Shown here piece after piece: positions 40,230-51,405 of a DNA stretch of 64,000 nucleotides (position 1 is the stretch's first letter; each line of letters opens with the position of its first letter). The position numbers were made by a program, and so were the translations under genes. The stretch is from NCBI GenBank assembly GCA_040285825.1, contig JAUPSS010000007.1, positions 954,501 to 1,018,500 on the forward strand, written 5' to 3'. Source of the DNA: Eukaryota sp. TZLM1-RC. Taxonomy: Eukaryota; Metamonada: BaSk clade. The notes under the pieces are model-generated. The model was not told the DNA's origin. It saw only the letters and a program-made list of their open reading frames with translations, and did not search any database.

Positions 40230-40620
40230 ACAATGGCAATAACCCACTTCACTATTGAAGTTAATTTTAGGCGAAAACACTTTGGCCTAGATGATTTTGA
40301 TTTTGCCAATCTTACATGATTAAAAGAATTAATGGTGTTGGGTGATTACCTTGCTTCAGTAAGAATATGTGAAGGACAACTGCCTCAATCTATTGTTAGA
40401 TTGAAAGTTGTATCGATTCCTAACAATGGAGAAATACATTTACCAAACCTGAAGGAACTGATAATTTGTGGTATTGGTCATACCAATATCACTGAAGAAA
40501 ACTTTCCTTCTTTGAAATTCATTCAATTGTTTAGTTGTACTTCATTCTTTTTTGAACGCATACATACGTGAAAGGCTTCCCTAATCCCAACAAAATTCGT
40601 TAATCAAGGTTGAATTAAAT
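40230..40620 (+). pseudogene. LRR gene remnant
   Basis: Leucine-rich phrases ('IVRLKVVSIPNNGEIHLP', 'NLKELIICGIGHTNI', 'FPSLKFIQLFSC') resemble the LRR protein at 5653-7218, but the frame stops at about 40317 and 40571 and has no proper start. It is probably a decayed paralogue. The stretch 40621-41092 is AT-rich and shows nothing. Confidence 0.55.
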
Positions 40621-41092
40621 CTGTTGAACTAATGTAGAATGAATATTTTGTTGAATTATCTTGTTGTCCATGGTGGACTCACTACCCACGTTGCAGAGAT
40701 GTGATTGAAATTTACCGTGACTATGTAGATGAAAGCAAAGTAAGTAAAGGAGTAAGCACCAAATGTTTCTGAAACGTCCCCTACACTTCCATGTTCTCCT
40801 ATTGGGGCCTTTCAACAATCACTTTCAGGCTTCAATTTGAGTTTAACGGCCGATTCTAGCTATAATTTGACGTTTTTGTCAAATGCAAATTTAAGCTTAA
40901 GTGATTTTACTTAGCAACGTTAGATAAAGAATCAATAAAAACAAAAATATTAGTTCATTCAAAAATTCAAAATGATTCAAATTTTCTCAGAAAAAACAGA
41001 ACAAAAATCAATTAAAGATAAGAAAATTATTTTAATATTTTTTTTTACTTAAATATGTATTTATATAAAGAATCAAATAAAAACAAAACAAA

Positions 41093-42604
41093 CTAAAACA
41101 CATAAGAAACTAAATTCTCCACGCCAACTCTTGATGAATCCTTATAAAGTTTAGACATCATTAAACTCAAGTACTTGGGAACACTTCTGTACAAAGCGAA
41201 AATGATACGATTTTTCCATAAATTCTCTGCAAAATTCTTACCACTTGAACGACATAAATTACCAAAATCATTGATGAAATTCAAGGCGGATTGTCCAATG
41301 TTGCCAAAAATCGAAAAGGCAAAAGGAACAAACGAAAACTTCGAATAAAGGTTCTTATTTAAATCATTTAATATCTCAGTATATTTATCTCTCTTACGAT
41401 CTTCAGCCTTGTTCAAATGACCATTAGTACTAAGTAAAACATCATCGCGATAAACCAAAGCAAAGGGATCAACTGTAGTGAAATCAACAACAACTTGAGA
41501 GGAATCCACAAAAGGAGCAATTAAATCACCTCGACGTGAATTAAAAAGATTATCATCACTATAATGCTTCAACAAAGGTTCTACTTTGCAACTAAAATTG
41601 TAACACTTGAACATCTCATATGTCACATCACGAACGGCATTATGAAGAACTGACCTATATTGGAGAAATTTCTTACAGCTCACAATATGACGAAAATTGG
41701 CAGTAGGTTTTTTGTTACAAATACAATAAGAATTGTCCAAAAGACCACTTGGATACATCCCTAATCTCAACCGCATGTTTTGTTTCCAAGCTTCATTTGT
41801 TAAGTGAAGACCAAATGGCCTTGGTTGCTGAGATATTAAACTAGTACAGTTCTGAATGTCTGATAAAAAGGCAGCAAAGACGGGATTATTAATCTTAGTC
41901 ACACTAAGTCGTTTAGAAAAATCCAGGTCTTCAAAACCAATAAGAACAGACTTCTGTAATTTCACAACAGCAAGATGAAGATTGGTGAAAGATCTCGAAG
42001 GCACAGTAGGCAAACTTGAAGGAAAACTCCTATTCCAAACATCAACAGGTAGTTCTTGCACCATTTTGTCAAGAGAAATTAATAAAGGATGTGATTCATT
42101 CAAAGGAATATGATCAAAACGAAGTTTCCATTCAAAAAGAAAATTTTTCATACCACCAATAAAAGCACTTTTGCATAAATACTCTGCTTTTGAAAAACCA
42201 ACTCCACCAAATTTAGGACTAAAAAATGCATGATAAGGAATTTTAGACGGACAAACTTCTACTAAATTTCCTAAGAAATTTGTTCTCAAAGTATTGAATT
42301 GACGTGCAAAATCATGAGAAATTGTGGGAGATAAAGAACGAAGAAGATGATTAATTTTTGATCCAAAACACACATTGAGGACCGAAAACGCTAAATGTTT
42401 GTCAATTTGTAGATCTTGAATAGCCAAAAGTTGCTCTTCGATTTTTTCCAAAATACCTGACAAAATCGATTTAACTTTTTCACTATTTCCAAAATAAGAT
42501 CCAAGAAACCGAATAGCATCTTCCCCGTAATCAACGTATTTGATAAAAGTTTCATTAAATGCCACCTCCGCATGCTGATTACCAATAATGAAACACTTGG
42601 GCAA
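41093..42604 (-). mobile_element. RLE-type non-LTR retrotransposon, subfamily A, intact 3' frame
   Basis: This is the longest open RLE frame (503 codons; begins without ATG because of 5' truncation inside the RT, just after motif C). In order: RT thumb ('LPKCFIIGNQHAEVAFNETF'); 'FGGVGFSKAEYLCKSAFIGG'; finger 'CICNKKPTANFRHIVSC'; RLE core 'RRGDLIAPFVDSSQVVVDFT' with 'RKRDKYTEILNDLNK' and 'FVPFAFSIFGNIGQSALNFI'; and tail 'VGVENLVSYVF'. The D-(x)n-D-(x)n-K spacing of the core fits a PD-(D/E)XK fold. With no stop or frameshift, this is the youngest RLE copy here. After the stop only about 30 nt are shared with sister copies. Confidence 0.88.
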
Positions 42605-42784
42605 TTATTTTAATATTATTTTAAATTATATTAGGATTTGTCTGTGTACAAACATTAAGCATAAGTTTGTTCATAGTGTTGTCAATAAACAGTATTGAAA
42701 ATCAAGATTCTTTTCCATAGCCAAACTAAGATTTCATTCCTCCAAATTTGAGCACTCAATACTTCAAGCAGTGTTGTTCAATTT

Positions 42785-43600
42785 TTGGGTTCAGTACTGA
42801 ACATCAATAATATTGATGATATTCCCCTCCAAGCTTTTAGATCGAATAATTACAGTGGTATTGGCCTAACTTGTTCATCCATTTCATCAAACCTTGAGTT
42901 CTCATGTTTAATCAAGAACTTTCTATTTGAGCTTGCTCTGGAATTTCCTTATCAATGGATTCATTTAGCAGATAATTCTACATCAGTTGCAATCAACTTT
43001 TTGCGTACTTTTCAAGACAATTGTTTGAATGACTTCTGCAAAACATTAGTTACTGCAAAAGTTGACTTTAGCTCACATGAAACTGAAGATTTACCAAATT
43101 GTTTAAACAAAAAAAATTGTTTAAAACAGTTCCGAAACTACAGAAGAAATTCATTGATCATTTAGAAGCAGAGTCATTGATCAACCAATTCAGCATGACT
43201 AACAACTCCGTGATTGATGTTTCTTTGACTTCTTTGTGTATTGTGAATTTGTTTCAAAATAGTTCATCTTGTTGGATACCTGAATTCGTCGCCGATCTGG
43301 ATTGTTGCTCTCAGATATGTCAATTTTAACAATCATGCGAAGCAGGCTTAATCTACCTTCTCCTCAATGTTTATCAGATGAAATGTAAATGTGGTGCTTA
43401 GGGTTCTTTTAATCACCTTATTTCTTGCTGTAACTTTACTCAAAGGAGATCAATTATCCACAATGCGGATCGTTATTGTATTTATGATCTGTAAAACCGT
43501 GCTCATCATCCAGTCCGATTAAAACCTCTGTTTGATGAATTAAGTTTCAGTTTGAGCCAAAAACAATATGATATCCAATGTGCTTGGTATTATGGAACTG
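42785..43600 (+). mobile_element. RLE fragment of a divergent subfamily
   Basis: 'FRSNNYSGIGLTCSSISSNL' and 'FLIKNFLFELALEFP'-like text parallel 'FGGVGFSKAEYLCKSAFIGG' and 'KNFLFEWKLRF' of subfamily A. A decayed finger follows ('KCKCGA', 'HLISCCNF', 'RRSIIHNAD') before the end near 43600. Several stops are present. The 43428-43600 part is shared with 14927-15085. Confidence 0.65.
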
Positions 43601-43724
43601 AAGTAATTATCGATTGTACTACCGTGTCCATGAAAACGAAGTTCTAATTCTGACATACGACATTTACTCAATGTGGCAGACCTTTCCAAAAAATAAAAAT
43701 ACGAACTCCTTCTACAAAGTCTTA

Positions 43725-43920
43725 ATAGAGCAAGAAACAGAGGAAACATTCATCTGAAATAAGAAGGGCCAATGATTATTGATGCTGTTAGGCAGATGAA
43801 AACACGAAGGTGTGAGAAAGAAATCTGGGTTTATTAATAAAACTGATTCATAAATGAGTATCACGCCATCAAACGTAATTCGAAGAAATCTATTAAATCA
43901 ATTTAAGTTCAACAACAACA
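43725..43920 (-). repeat. LTR plus adjoining internal sequence of the small LTR element
   Basis: In reverse orientation, 43780-43920 is a diverged LTR (TGTTGTTG...GCATCA when read on the minus strand). The following bases match the start of the internal region at 25202-25240 (GGCCCTTCTTATTTCAGATG appears reversed). It is an older partial copy. Confidence 0.8.
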
Positions 43921-44089
43921 TTAGGAAATCCTCTCAATGAAAGTGGTCGTGTATTCGAATTTTTAGATTTGAACGAACAGAATTGTATTGTCGTTCTTCA
44001 AAGCCCTTCCTCGTTCCTCTAGCATCAAGAAAGGCTATGAAATCTTTTTATGACACCCTCGAACTCAATAATTAATGTATTGCGTCGGT

Positions 44090-44166
44090 TCTTCAATTAA
44101 ATTAGAGATGCATTAACGAGACTGCAAGTAGATCAGGATTCTGTAGATGAAATTTTGGTCCATTGA
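44090..44166 (+). mobile_element. RLE subfamily B terminal scrap
   Basis: 'IRDALTRLQVDQDSVDEILVH' with a stop matches the extreme C-terminus of other B copies. The region 43921-44089 has no recognisable content. The downstream 44167-44480 is AT-rich with a short ATG frame (44388) of no clear family. Confidence 0.6.
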
Positions 44167-44480
44167 ATTTTGTCCCATTGGTTAAGAGTTAATTTTATTA
44201 AGTGTGCAAGTTCAATATATATCAAATATATATAAATTATTATCAACTATCCGTATAAGTTAATTTTAAAAATCTTTGAATTCATCTTATGTGACGAGCA
44301 ACATAGGTTGATATTGTCTACTTCTATTCATGTCACAAAGAATCATCATTTATTTCGTACTCATCAATTCAAATATTATACGTTATAATGCCTGCTTCAC
44401 CAAGAGCATTCACCAAATCACAGCTTCTCCTCTGGACCACTTGTTCTCAAGAAAATTGTGATTTAAATTTAAATTGATGA

Positions 44481-45020
44481 AATTATGCTTTTGGATGATT
44501 CTGTAGAGTCAAATTGGTCTTTTTGTGCAAGTTTTCTGCAACAGCAAGCGGATAAATTTCCATTTTTGAGCTTCTCACAAATGTGGTCTAACGTAAACAC
44601 TTTAATTCATCGAGATGGTTGGGCTGACCAGATGAAATTCCATTGAATAATTTTGTAAATAAAATTAAACAATCTTCTATCGAAACAACCGCAGTTTTGA
44701 CATGATTTATCAAAGGACGTGAAAGACCTGCAGACTTTCCACTTTGGTTTTTTGATTGCTGAGCCTATTGATGCCATCAATAGATAACTTTCCCAAATAT
44801 TCCCCATAATAATTTCAATCTGTCAATGAATCTTCAAATGGGTGTAAGTTCTTCAGTATATCTGCAGTTTCTTGGTTTTTGGAAGCTCTGAAACCAGGAT
44901 ATACAATAGCTAAACAACTGGAATACTTGGGTTAAAGAAGCATTTATCTGCAGAAAGTTTGCTAAACTTTTCATATTTCACTTCTCTTGGTGCATCATTA
45001 GTTAAATCTACAGAATTTTA
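44481..45020 (-). repeat. Unknown repeat X, copy 2, with adjacent coding-like scrap
   Basis: The minus strand of 44630-45020 matches 16820-17215 on the plus strand (see there). The copies share 'VDLTN.AP', 'K(T/K)KKLQ'-like and 'EDCLILFTK' phrases. A plus-strand phrase at 44487-44645 ('LLDDSVESNWSFCASFLQQQ') lies next to it and overlaps its end; its origin is unknown. Confidence 0.5.
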
Positions 45021-45149
45021 AACAAAATTTATTTCAAAAAAGCAAAAACCCAGAACGACAAAAACCGCAATTGCTGCAATTTTTTTACTTGGTACGACTG
45101 TTTGTTGGTTTTGCAACAACTTGATGAGAATTATTCATTAATTTTCCTT

Positions 45150-47504
45150 AAGATTCAATTCTTATGAAAATCCTCACGCACTTCATTTTCAAATTTTGTA
45201 TCTTCATAATCCAACATTGGGAAAGGCTCGAATCTTATCCTACCATTGGCAGGACTTCCGTCTGGTCGTTCTGCTGGGCCTTCTGGACTTAGTTATGATT
45301 ATTTGAAGTCGGTCGTCAACATATGTCCAGAAATCGTGGATGATTTAGCCTTCTTTTTTAATAGTGTTATCATGGGACGTTTCAAGTTACCACAAGCGTT
45401 AACGGCATCTCGTTCAGTTGCTTTAAGTAAGCCTGGAGGTGGTGTCAGACCTATTGCTGTTGGTGAGTCCATAATGAGATTATTAGCAATTATTTCTTTT
45501 AAAAGAGTTAAGTTATCCGCAATTGATTTTTTTCGTCCTTATCAGTTTGCCATCGGAATTCCTGATGGCACAACTTGTGCTGCGTTGTGTACAGATTTAT
45601 TTTTCAATCAAAAAAACGAAAATTATTTAATGAACATTGATTTTAAAAATGCTTTCAACTCGGTTTTTCGCTCCAGTGTTTTGCAAAAACTTGAACTACA
45701 TTATCTTCCACTTATGCCGTATTTTAAATTGATGTATTGATCACCCTCTAACTTAATTTTTCATTCTGAGAATATTGTTTCGTCATGAGGCGTCAAACAA
45801 GGGGATCCATTGAGTCCATTTTTCTTTTGCTTAGCACTGCAATCAGTTTTGGTAAAATTTAAGTCAGATTTTCCTGACATTCATATATGTACTTATGCAG
45901 ATGATTTATCACTTATCGGCCCTTTGTCTCTTTTACAGTACGGGTTACAACATTTTTTGTTTCTGTCCAAACAAATAGGGCTAGGTATTAAATTGCCCAA
46001 GTGTTTCATTATTGGTAATCAGAATGCGGAGCTGGCATTTAATGAAACTTTTATCAAATACGTTGATTACGAGGAAGATGCTATTCGGTTTCTTGGCTCT
46101 TATTTTGGAAATTGTGAAAAAGTTAAATCGATTTTGTCAGGTATTTTGGAAAAAATCGAAGAGCAACTTTTGGCTATTCAAGATCTAGAAATTTACAAAC
46201 ATTTAGCGTTTTCGGTCCTAAATGTGTGTTTTGGATCAAAAGTAATCATCTTCTTCGTTCTTTATCTCCCACAATTTCTCATGATTTTGCACGTCAATTT
46301 AATACTTTAAGAACAAATTTCTTAGGAAATTTAGTAGAAGTTTGTCCATCTAAAATTCGTTCTCATGCATTTTTTAGTCCTGAATTTGATGGAGTTGGTT
46401 TTTCAAAAGCAGAGTATTTATGCAAAAGTACTTTTATTGGTGGTATGAAAAATTTTCTTTTTGAATGGAAACTTCGTTTTGATCATATTCCTTTGAATGA
46501 ATCACATCCTTTATTAATTTCTCTTGAAAACATGGTGCATGAACTACCTGTTGATGTTTGGAATAGGAGCTTTCCTTCAAGTTTGCCTGCTGTACCTTCG
46601 AGATCTTCTGCCAATCTTCATCTTGCTGTTGTGAAATTACAGAGGTCTGTTCTTATTGGTTTTGAAGACCTGGATTTTTCTAAACGACTTAGTGTGACTA
46701 AGATTAATAGTCCCGTCTTTGCTGCCTTTTTATCAGACATTCAGAACTGCACTAGTGTTAATATCTCAGCAACCAAGGCCATTTGGTCTTCACTTAACAA
46801 ATGAAGCTTGGAAACAAAACATGCGGTTGAGATTAGGGATGTATCCAAGTGATCTTTTGGACAATTTTTATTGTATTTGTCACAAAAAACCTACTGCCAA
46901 TTTTCGTCATATTGTGATTTGTAAGAAATTTCTCCAATATAGGTCAGTTCTTCATAAGGCCGTTCGTGATGTGACATATGAGATGTTCAAGTGTTACAAT
47001 TTTAGTTGAAAAGTAGAACCTTTGTTGAAGCATTGTAGTGATGATAATTTGTTTAATTCACGTCGAGGTGATATAATTGCTCCTTTTGTGGATTCCTCTC
47101 AAGTTGTTGTTGATTTCACTACAGTTGATCCCTTTGCTTTTGTTTATCGCGATGATGTTTTACTTAGTACTAATGGTCATTTAAACAAGGCTGAAGATCG
47201 TAAGAGAGATGAATATACTGAGATATTAAATGATTTAAATAAGAATCTTTACTCGAAGTTTTCGTTTGTTCCTTTTGCCTTTTCGATTTTTGGCAATATT
47301 GGACAATCCGCCTTGAATTTAATCACTGATTTTGCTAATTTATGTCGTTCAAGTGGTAAGAATTTTGCAGGGAATTTATGGAAGAATCGTATCATTTTCA
47401 CTTTGTACAGAAATGTTCCCAAGTACTTGAGTTTAATGATGTCTAAACTTTATAAGGATTCATCAAGAGTTGGCGTGGAGAATTTAGTTTCTTATGTGTT
47501 TTAG
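45150..47504 (+). mobile_element. RLE-type non-LTR retrotransposon, subfamily A, longest copy with RT
   Basis: This is the only copy with RT motifs: 'GLPSGRSAGPSGLSYDYLKS', 'LSKPGGGVRPIAVGESIMRL', motif A 'NIDFKNAFNSVF', motif B 'KQGDPLSPFFFCLALQ' and motif C 'CTYADDLSLIG'. The thumb, the finger 'YCICHKKPTANFRHIVIC', the RLE core and the tail 'VENLVSYVF' follow. Stops (45738, 45786, 47007) and frameshifts near 46226 and 46740 inactivate it. No N-terminal DNA-binding region is present. The RT and finger-RLE order places it with RLE-type elements rather than APE-type LINEs. It ends 180 bp from the SNF5 stop. Confidence 0.9.
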
Positions 47505-47686
47505 TTTGTTTTGTTGTTATTTGATTCTACGTAATAAATGAAATTAATTCAAAATAAAACAATAAATAATAATAATTTTGTTTTGAAAACTGCAATAATA
47601 AAATAGTAATCATGATTTATTAAGACCCCTTCACCATATAAAACAAAAAAATTAATAAAATAATAAACGAAATAAAATAGGCCCTT

Positions 47687-48988
47687 TTAATGGCCTAATT
47701 GAGTTTTTAACCGTGACAACTCAGCAATCGTCATTCCCATAACATCAGCAACTTGAAAAACATTATAACCTTTCGAGAAAAGAAAATCTATATCAGCATT
47801 ATCGATGAACTTTACCTTATACTGGTTCTCTCTCAGCACTTCTTCTGGTAATAATTTAGAATTCTTTATAAACTTCTTAACCTGCCTTATAGGCATTCCA
47901 ACAGCGTCAGCAATGGCTACCAAAGGGGTGTTAGTAGCATGGAAAAGCATAAAGATTTCCTCAGAAAAAACATATCCTGTCCTAACGGTATTATTGTAAA
48001 CATTTAAAACTTCTGCCTCGGTGTACCCGTACTTCGCGCCAATTTCTTGGATGACCGCGCGCGGAACATTGACTGTTTCGGCGGTTGAATCTTCCTTAAT
48101 AGCGTCCAACGCCTCAATAATCTCCCTTGTATGGGGTCTTCTAAACCAAAGATCTCTCGGTACATTCGCTTGCTCCATCCTCTTCCTAATGGTTGGAATG
48201 GTAACCTGATGCTCCATGGCAATGTCCAACGCCGTAGAACCATCCTCTACCTTCTTCCGCAGTTCATCAGGGAAAAGAGGTCCAAGTGGGCCAAGGTTGT
48301 ACTTCCTCGAATCAAGTGGGTTAGTTGCTCTTTTAAAATCTTTAAACTTGAATTCGGGTGATTCCATGGCCATATCTTCATCACCGCCTCCTTCAGCTGT
48401 ACCTGACGGAGGGTAGGCTGGTGGAAGATCCTCTACGTTGGCAACAGTCTCTACTCGTGGTGTAAAAGCAGGAAGTTCAGATGGGAAGCGGTAGTGATCG
48501 TCAATTACTTGAGGAAGTATAGGAGCTTCACCAGTCCTGTTCTGTGATACTAACATCATCGTGCGGCCTATTTGTTCTCTTATGGAGTGAGATATGGCAG
48601 ATTTGAAAACTGGAGCGAGTCCCAACTCCAAGACCAAGTTTTCTGCTATAAGTTCTGGTGAGTTTTGGGGATTGTTAATGTCTAATTCGAATAAATCTCG
48701 TAGTCTAGTTGAACCAATTGCTATATCAAGTTTGACTAAAATCCGCAATTCGCCTGGTTTATCAGGGGATATTTTGAAGTAAGGATAGTGATCTGGGCTT
48801 AGTTGAAAGCCTATGGAGTCTACAATCATTTGTACAAATACAGGAGGAAGATTCATGTCAGAGACAAGTTGTGTGGCGAAGGGAAGGTAATCCTTGTCAT
48901 TTGGATTCCAAAGAAAGCAGTCTACGAGTCTGTTATCTTCATATTCAAGGTCAAGTCTTATTGGTACCAGAAACTCCCATTGATCCAT
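47687..48988 (-). CDS. SNF5/SMARCB1-family chromatin-remodelling protein with C-terminal helix-turn-helix repeats
   Basis: From the ATG at 48988 this is a 433-residue protein; the frame is open to a TTG at 49048, but the SNF5 fold starts at once after Met ('MDQWEFLVPIRLDLEYEDNR'). Repeat 1 is about 5-65 ('DCFLWNPNDKDYLPFA', 'QMIVDSIGFQL') and repeat 2 about 75-150 ('IRILVKLDIAIGSTRLRDLF'-like, 'SAISHSIREQIGRTMM'). SNF5 is a core subunit of SWI/SNF and RSC that contacts nucleosomes. The C-terminal 200 residues hold at least four HTH-like units ('ALDIAMEHQVTIPTIRKRME', 'PLVAIADAVGMPIRQVKKFI', 'NVFQVADVMGMTIAELSRLK'), unusual for this family. The gene is divergent from the next gene over 70 bp. 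Confidence 0.85.
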   Translation of the reverse strand: MDQWEFLVPIRLDLEYEDNRLVDCFLWNPNDKDYLPFATQLVSDMNLPPVFVQMIVDSIGFQLSPDHYPYFKISPDKPGELRILVKLDIAIGSTRLRDLFELDINNPQNSPELIAENLVLELGLAPVFKSAISHSIREQIGRTMMLVSQNRTGEAPILPQVIDDHYRFPSELPAFTPRVETVANVEDLPPAYPPSGTAEGGGDEDMAMESPEFKFKDFKRATNPLDSRKYNLGPLGPLFPDELRKKVEDGSTALDIAMEHQVTIPTIRKRMEQANVPRDLWFRRPHTREIIEALDAIKEDSTAETVNVPRAVIQEIGAKYGYTEAEVLNVYNNTVRTGYVFSEEIFMLFHATNTPLVAIADAVGMPIRQVKKFIKNSKLLPEEVLRENQYKVKFIDNADIDFLFSKGYNVFQVADVMGMTIAELSRLKTQLGH

Positions 48989-49058
48989 TGGGTGTAAGTT
49001 GAAAAGGGAGATTGGATGGTAAAGGTGGATAAGTTGGGCAACTGCCAATCTTCAATAA

Positions 49059-49811
49059 ATGTTTCATTCACTATCACGGGATTCTCCAACGCCTTCTGGT
49101 ACGCCGACGGCGTCTCCTTCACTTGAAACTGAGGTAGTTGTTGATGCTTCTCCTACAGTTCCTGAAGATTCTCCATCCCCCTCAACCAAATCGTTTTCCC
49201 AAAAGTCTCTTCAATACTCCCCTCGCGTCTCCCCTCGCAACCTACGCTCATCTGAATCCAAACGCATAGATCAAATCACAGATCCTGCACTTCGTTCATC
49301 TCTTCTCCGAGACTTGGATGCGTGTGTGCGATGTGGTGTCACATATGGTTCTGAGTCAAAACAGTACAAAAAACGCCTCCACAAACTTTCAAGTGACATC
49401 ACCAATGCTATTGATAATCAGTCAAAGACCCCAAAACCTGGCAATGATTCCTTGCCAGTATCATGGCTGAGAGTGGTGGTTTTGCTTCATTTTCTTGTGT
49501 TTTTCTCTCCCTTCTTTTACCATATCAATGTAACTTGTACTAATTTTTTTGGTTATTTTATCATTATTTCTATATCAATTTCGTTATTGCAACTCGTAAC
49601 GTCTTTGTTTGTTTTAATTTCTAATTCAAAAACAACTGCTTTGATTTCTTTTATTTTTTTAATTTTATTTTTCGCAGGAGGCACAACTTTTTCTGTGTTT
49701 GTTATCATTGAAAATTGTGTAGCCCTAACATTCCTTAATTATGTTCAAATAGGATTAATTACCACTGTGTTTTCTTTGTTTGAGTCTATATTATTATTTG
49801 TAATTTTTTAA
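49059..49811 (+). CDS. Four-helix membrane protein of unknown family
   Basis: This is a 250-residue protein with a Ser/Pro-rich N-terminus (1-60) and a basic helical segment (65-115, 'IDQITDPALRSSLLRDLDAC'). Four closely spaced hydrophobic helices span about 134-250, starting 'WLRVVVLLHFLVFF'. It has no signal peptide; the N-terminus is probably cytosolic. The helices are rich in Ile, Phe and Ser with few charges, and the protein ends inside the membrane. I recognise no family. The ATG lies 70 bp from the SNF5 start, so the promoter is shared. The region 49812-50193 downstream shows nothing. Confidence 0.7.
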   Translation: MFHSLSRDSPTPSGTPTASPSLETEVVVDASPTVPEDSPSPSTKSFSQKSLQYSPRVSPRNLRSSESKRIDQITDPALRSSLLRDLDACVRCGVTYGSESKQYKKRLHKLSSDITNAIDNQSKTPKPGNDSLPVSWLRVVVLLHFLVFFSPFFYHINVTCTNFFGYFIIISISISLLQLVTSLFVLISNSKTTALISFIFLILFFAGGTTFSVFVIIENCVALTFLNYVQIGLITTVFSLFESILLFVIF

Positions 49812-50193
49812 AAAGCGGAGTTGAGTTAATTTCAATAATGTTTTTTTCGTTTTGTGTATAATAAATTAATTTTTTTGAATGTCCATTAATGATTTTACTA
49901 CTCTATCAATTAAGGTTTAATTAGGCGGTCTTTTCTTGTCTGATTTGAAAAAATTCAATGGAAATCGAACTGTGAGCAGTGAATATTTTCAAATATTTTA
50001 GATGTTTTAAATGTTTTGGTTATCAATGAATGGAAAAATTCAACATAACGTCATATAAAAGATTGTTGAAAAATAAACAAAAACATCTGCAAATATAATT
50101 ACAATGCAAATAGCAGTAGATCTGGCAAACAAGTATAACGATAGTCAAAGTCTGAAATAACTACCACATAAATTGATTATAAACAAATCCTTA

Positions 50194-51405
50194 TCAATAC
50201 CTCCTTCCAGAAAGAGGCCTAGTTTTCTGCAAAACTTCCTTAGCCAATGAATAACTTAAGCCTTCCTTCTTCAAGTACAAATCCTCGATAACGTTCCTCA
50301 ACAATCCAACATCACTAATACAATCCAACCTCTCAACAGCGAGAGTAATTGCTTCACAGGGAAGAATGCAATCAGAAGGACACGAGAAGCCACAATATTT
50401 GCACTGAATTGACGTCAATTCTGGTTGAGAAGCACAAGCTTTGGTTTTACAATTACCACACAAAACATGAGAGCAAGAGAGAACAAAACTTCCTGACAAT
50501 GGCGGTCTAAGGCAACTTGAACAGGCCAAATCTACTACTAAAACTTCCTGTACACTGAGAGCTGCCCTTAGAACTTCTATAAAAGGAAAGAGTAGAGAAT
50601 TGATTGATGATTCTTGACTGGTTGGTGCAGGGTCAGTTTGTGTCGATATGTGATTGATTGAGGGTTTGATTGATGTTGTGATTGTTGATTGATTGCTTAC
50701 TTTCTTTTTTATCTCAGTTGTGGGTGTCGACGGTCTTTTATTAATCACCCGTACTGATTCGATTGGATTGCTATGACTTTCCAAAAAGGGAAGTTCAAAC
50801 TCGGCATTTCGGACCGTCTCACGTGACGATGAAAGTCGGCTTGCCGTTTTTGATCGACCCCACCTCTCAGTTTCAGCTCTTTCCAGTCTTTTTGTGTACA
50901 TTCCGACCATTTCATCATGAGTATGAATGTATTTCTTCTCAATGTCAGACAATGCACGGAGAAAAGATCTACTGGCGGTGGTCTTGTGGTTGTCTAGAAG
51001 GGCTTGCTGTTGATGAAGGACATCGGCGAAGACAGCAGAGAGTTCAGAGAAGGCAGATTTCAAGACGTTGGAACAACAAGAGTTGAAGTTGGAAGTGTGG
51101 AAGGGATTGTGAGTAGAAGAAAGAGGAAGCTTTGGTATGTGAACATCACTAGATGGATAATGTGTACATGTGGTGTATGGGGTAGGGTTGGGGTTATGGT
51201 AAGTGTGAGAATGTGGGTTTGGAGAGGTGTTTGGTCTGTGAGTTTTAGAACCTGATTGTTTTCTAATAGAGCGTTTGAATGGTATGAATTGGTTGGTTGA
51301 TCTGGCTGATTGAGGTAAAGATAGTGGCACTTTTTTGGAGATACGTGGAGAGTCAAGGGCATAGTTTTCAAAGAGCTTAAACTGTTGGCGATCAAGAGAA
51401 GACAT
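50194..51405 (-). CDS. RING-like zinc-finger protein with disordered N-terminus
   Basis: From the ATG at 51405 ('MSSLDRQQFKLFENYALDSP') it is 403 residues. An in-frame ATG at 51522 would add a hydrophobic leader but is less likely. Residues 1-110 are Ser/Pro/His/Asn-rich. A coiled helical segment (about 115-190, 'KSAFSELSAVFADVLHQQQ') and a Thr/Ser-rich linker follow. A zinc module sits at about 300-360: 'CSSCLRPPL', 'LSCSHVLCGNCK', then 'IQCKYCGFSCPSDC'. The C-x2-C, C-x-H-x2-C-x2-C and C-x2-C order is RING-like, so an E3 ubiquitin ligase role is plausible. The helical N-terminus could mediate dimerisation. No clear named orthologue. Confidence 0.65.
   Translation of the reverse strand: MSSLDRQQFKLFENYALDSPRISKKVPLSLPQSARSTNQFIPFKRSIRKQSGSKTHRPNTSPNPHSHTYHNPNPTPYTTCTHYPSSDVHIPKLPLSSTHNPFHTSNFNSCCSNVLKSAFSELSAVFADVLHQQQALLDNHKTTASRSFLRALSDIEKKYIHTHDEMVGMYTKRLERAETERWGRSKTASRLSSSRETVRNAEFELPFLESHSNPIESVRVINKRPSTPTTEIKKKVSNQSTITTSIKPSINHISTQTDPAPTSQESSINSLLFPFIEVLRAALSVQEVLVVDLACSSCLRPPLSGSFVLSCSHVLCGNCKTKACASQPELTSIQCKYCGFSCPSDCILPCEAITLAVERLDCISDVGLLRNVIEDLYLKKEGLSYSLAKEVLQKTRPLSGRRY

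Noticed and set aside
44607-44807. Zinc-finger ORF (KVCRS...CQNCGCF)
   Set aside because: The other frame of the same repeat matches its partner copy better, so the Cys pairs are a frame artefact of repeat X.
45150-47504. Functional LINE of the APE type
   Set aside because: The CxC...HxxxC finger followed by a PD-(D/E)XK-like domain marks the RLE type, no apurinic endonuclease domain is visible, and stops and frameshifts make this copy inactive.
48989-49048. Extended SNF5 start at 49048
   Set aside because: The codon is TTG, and the SNF5 fold begins directly after the ATG at 48988.
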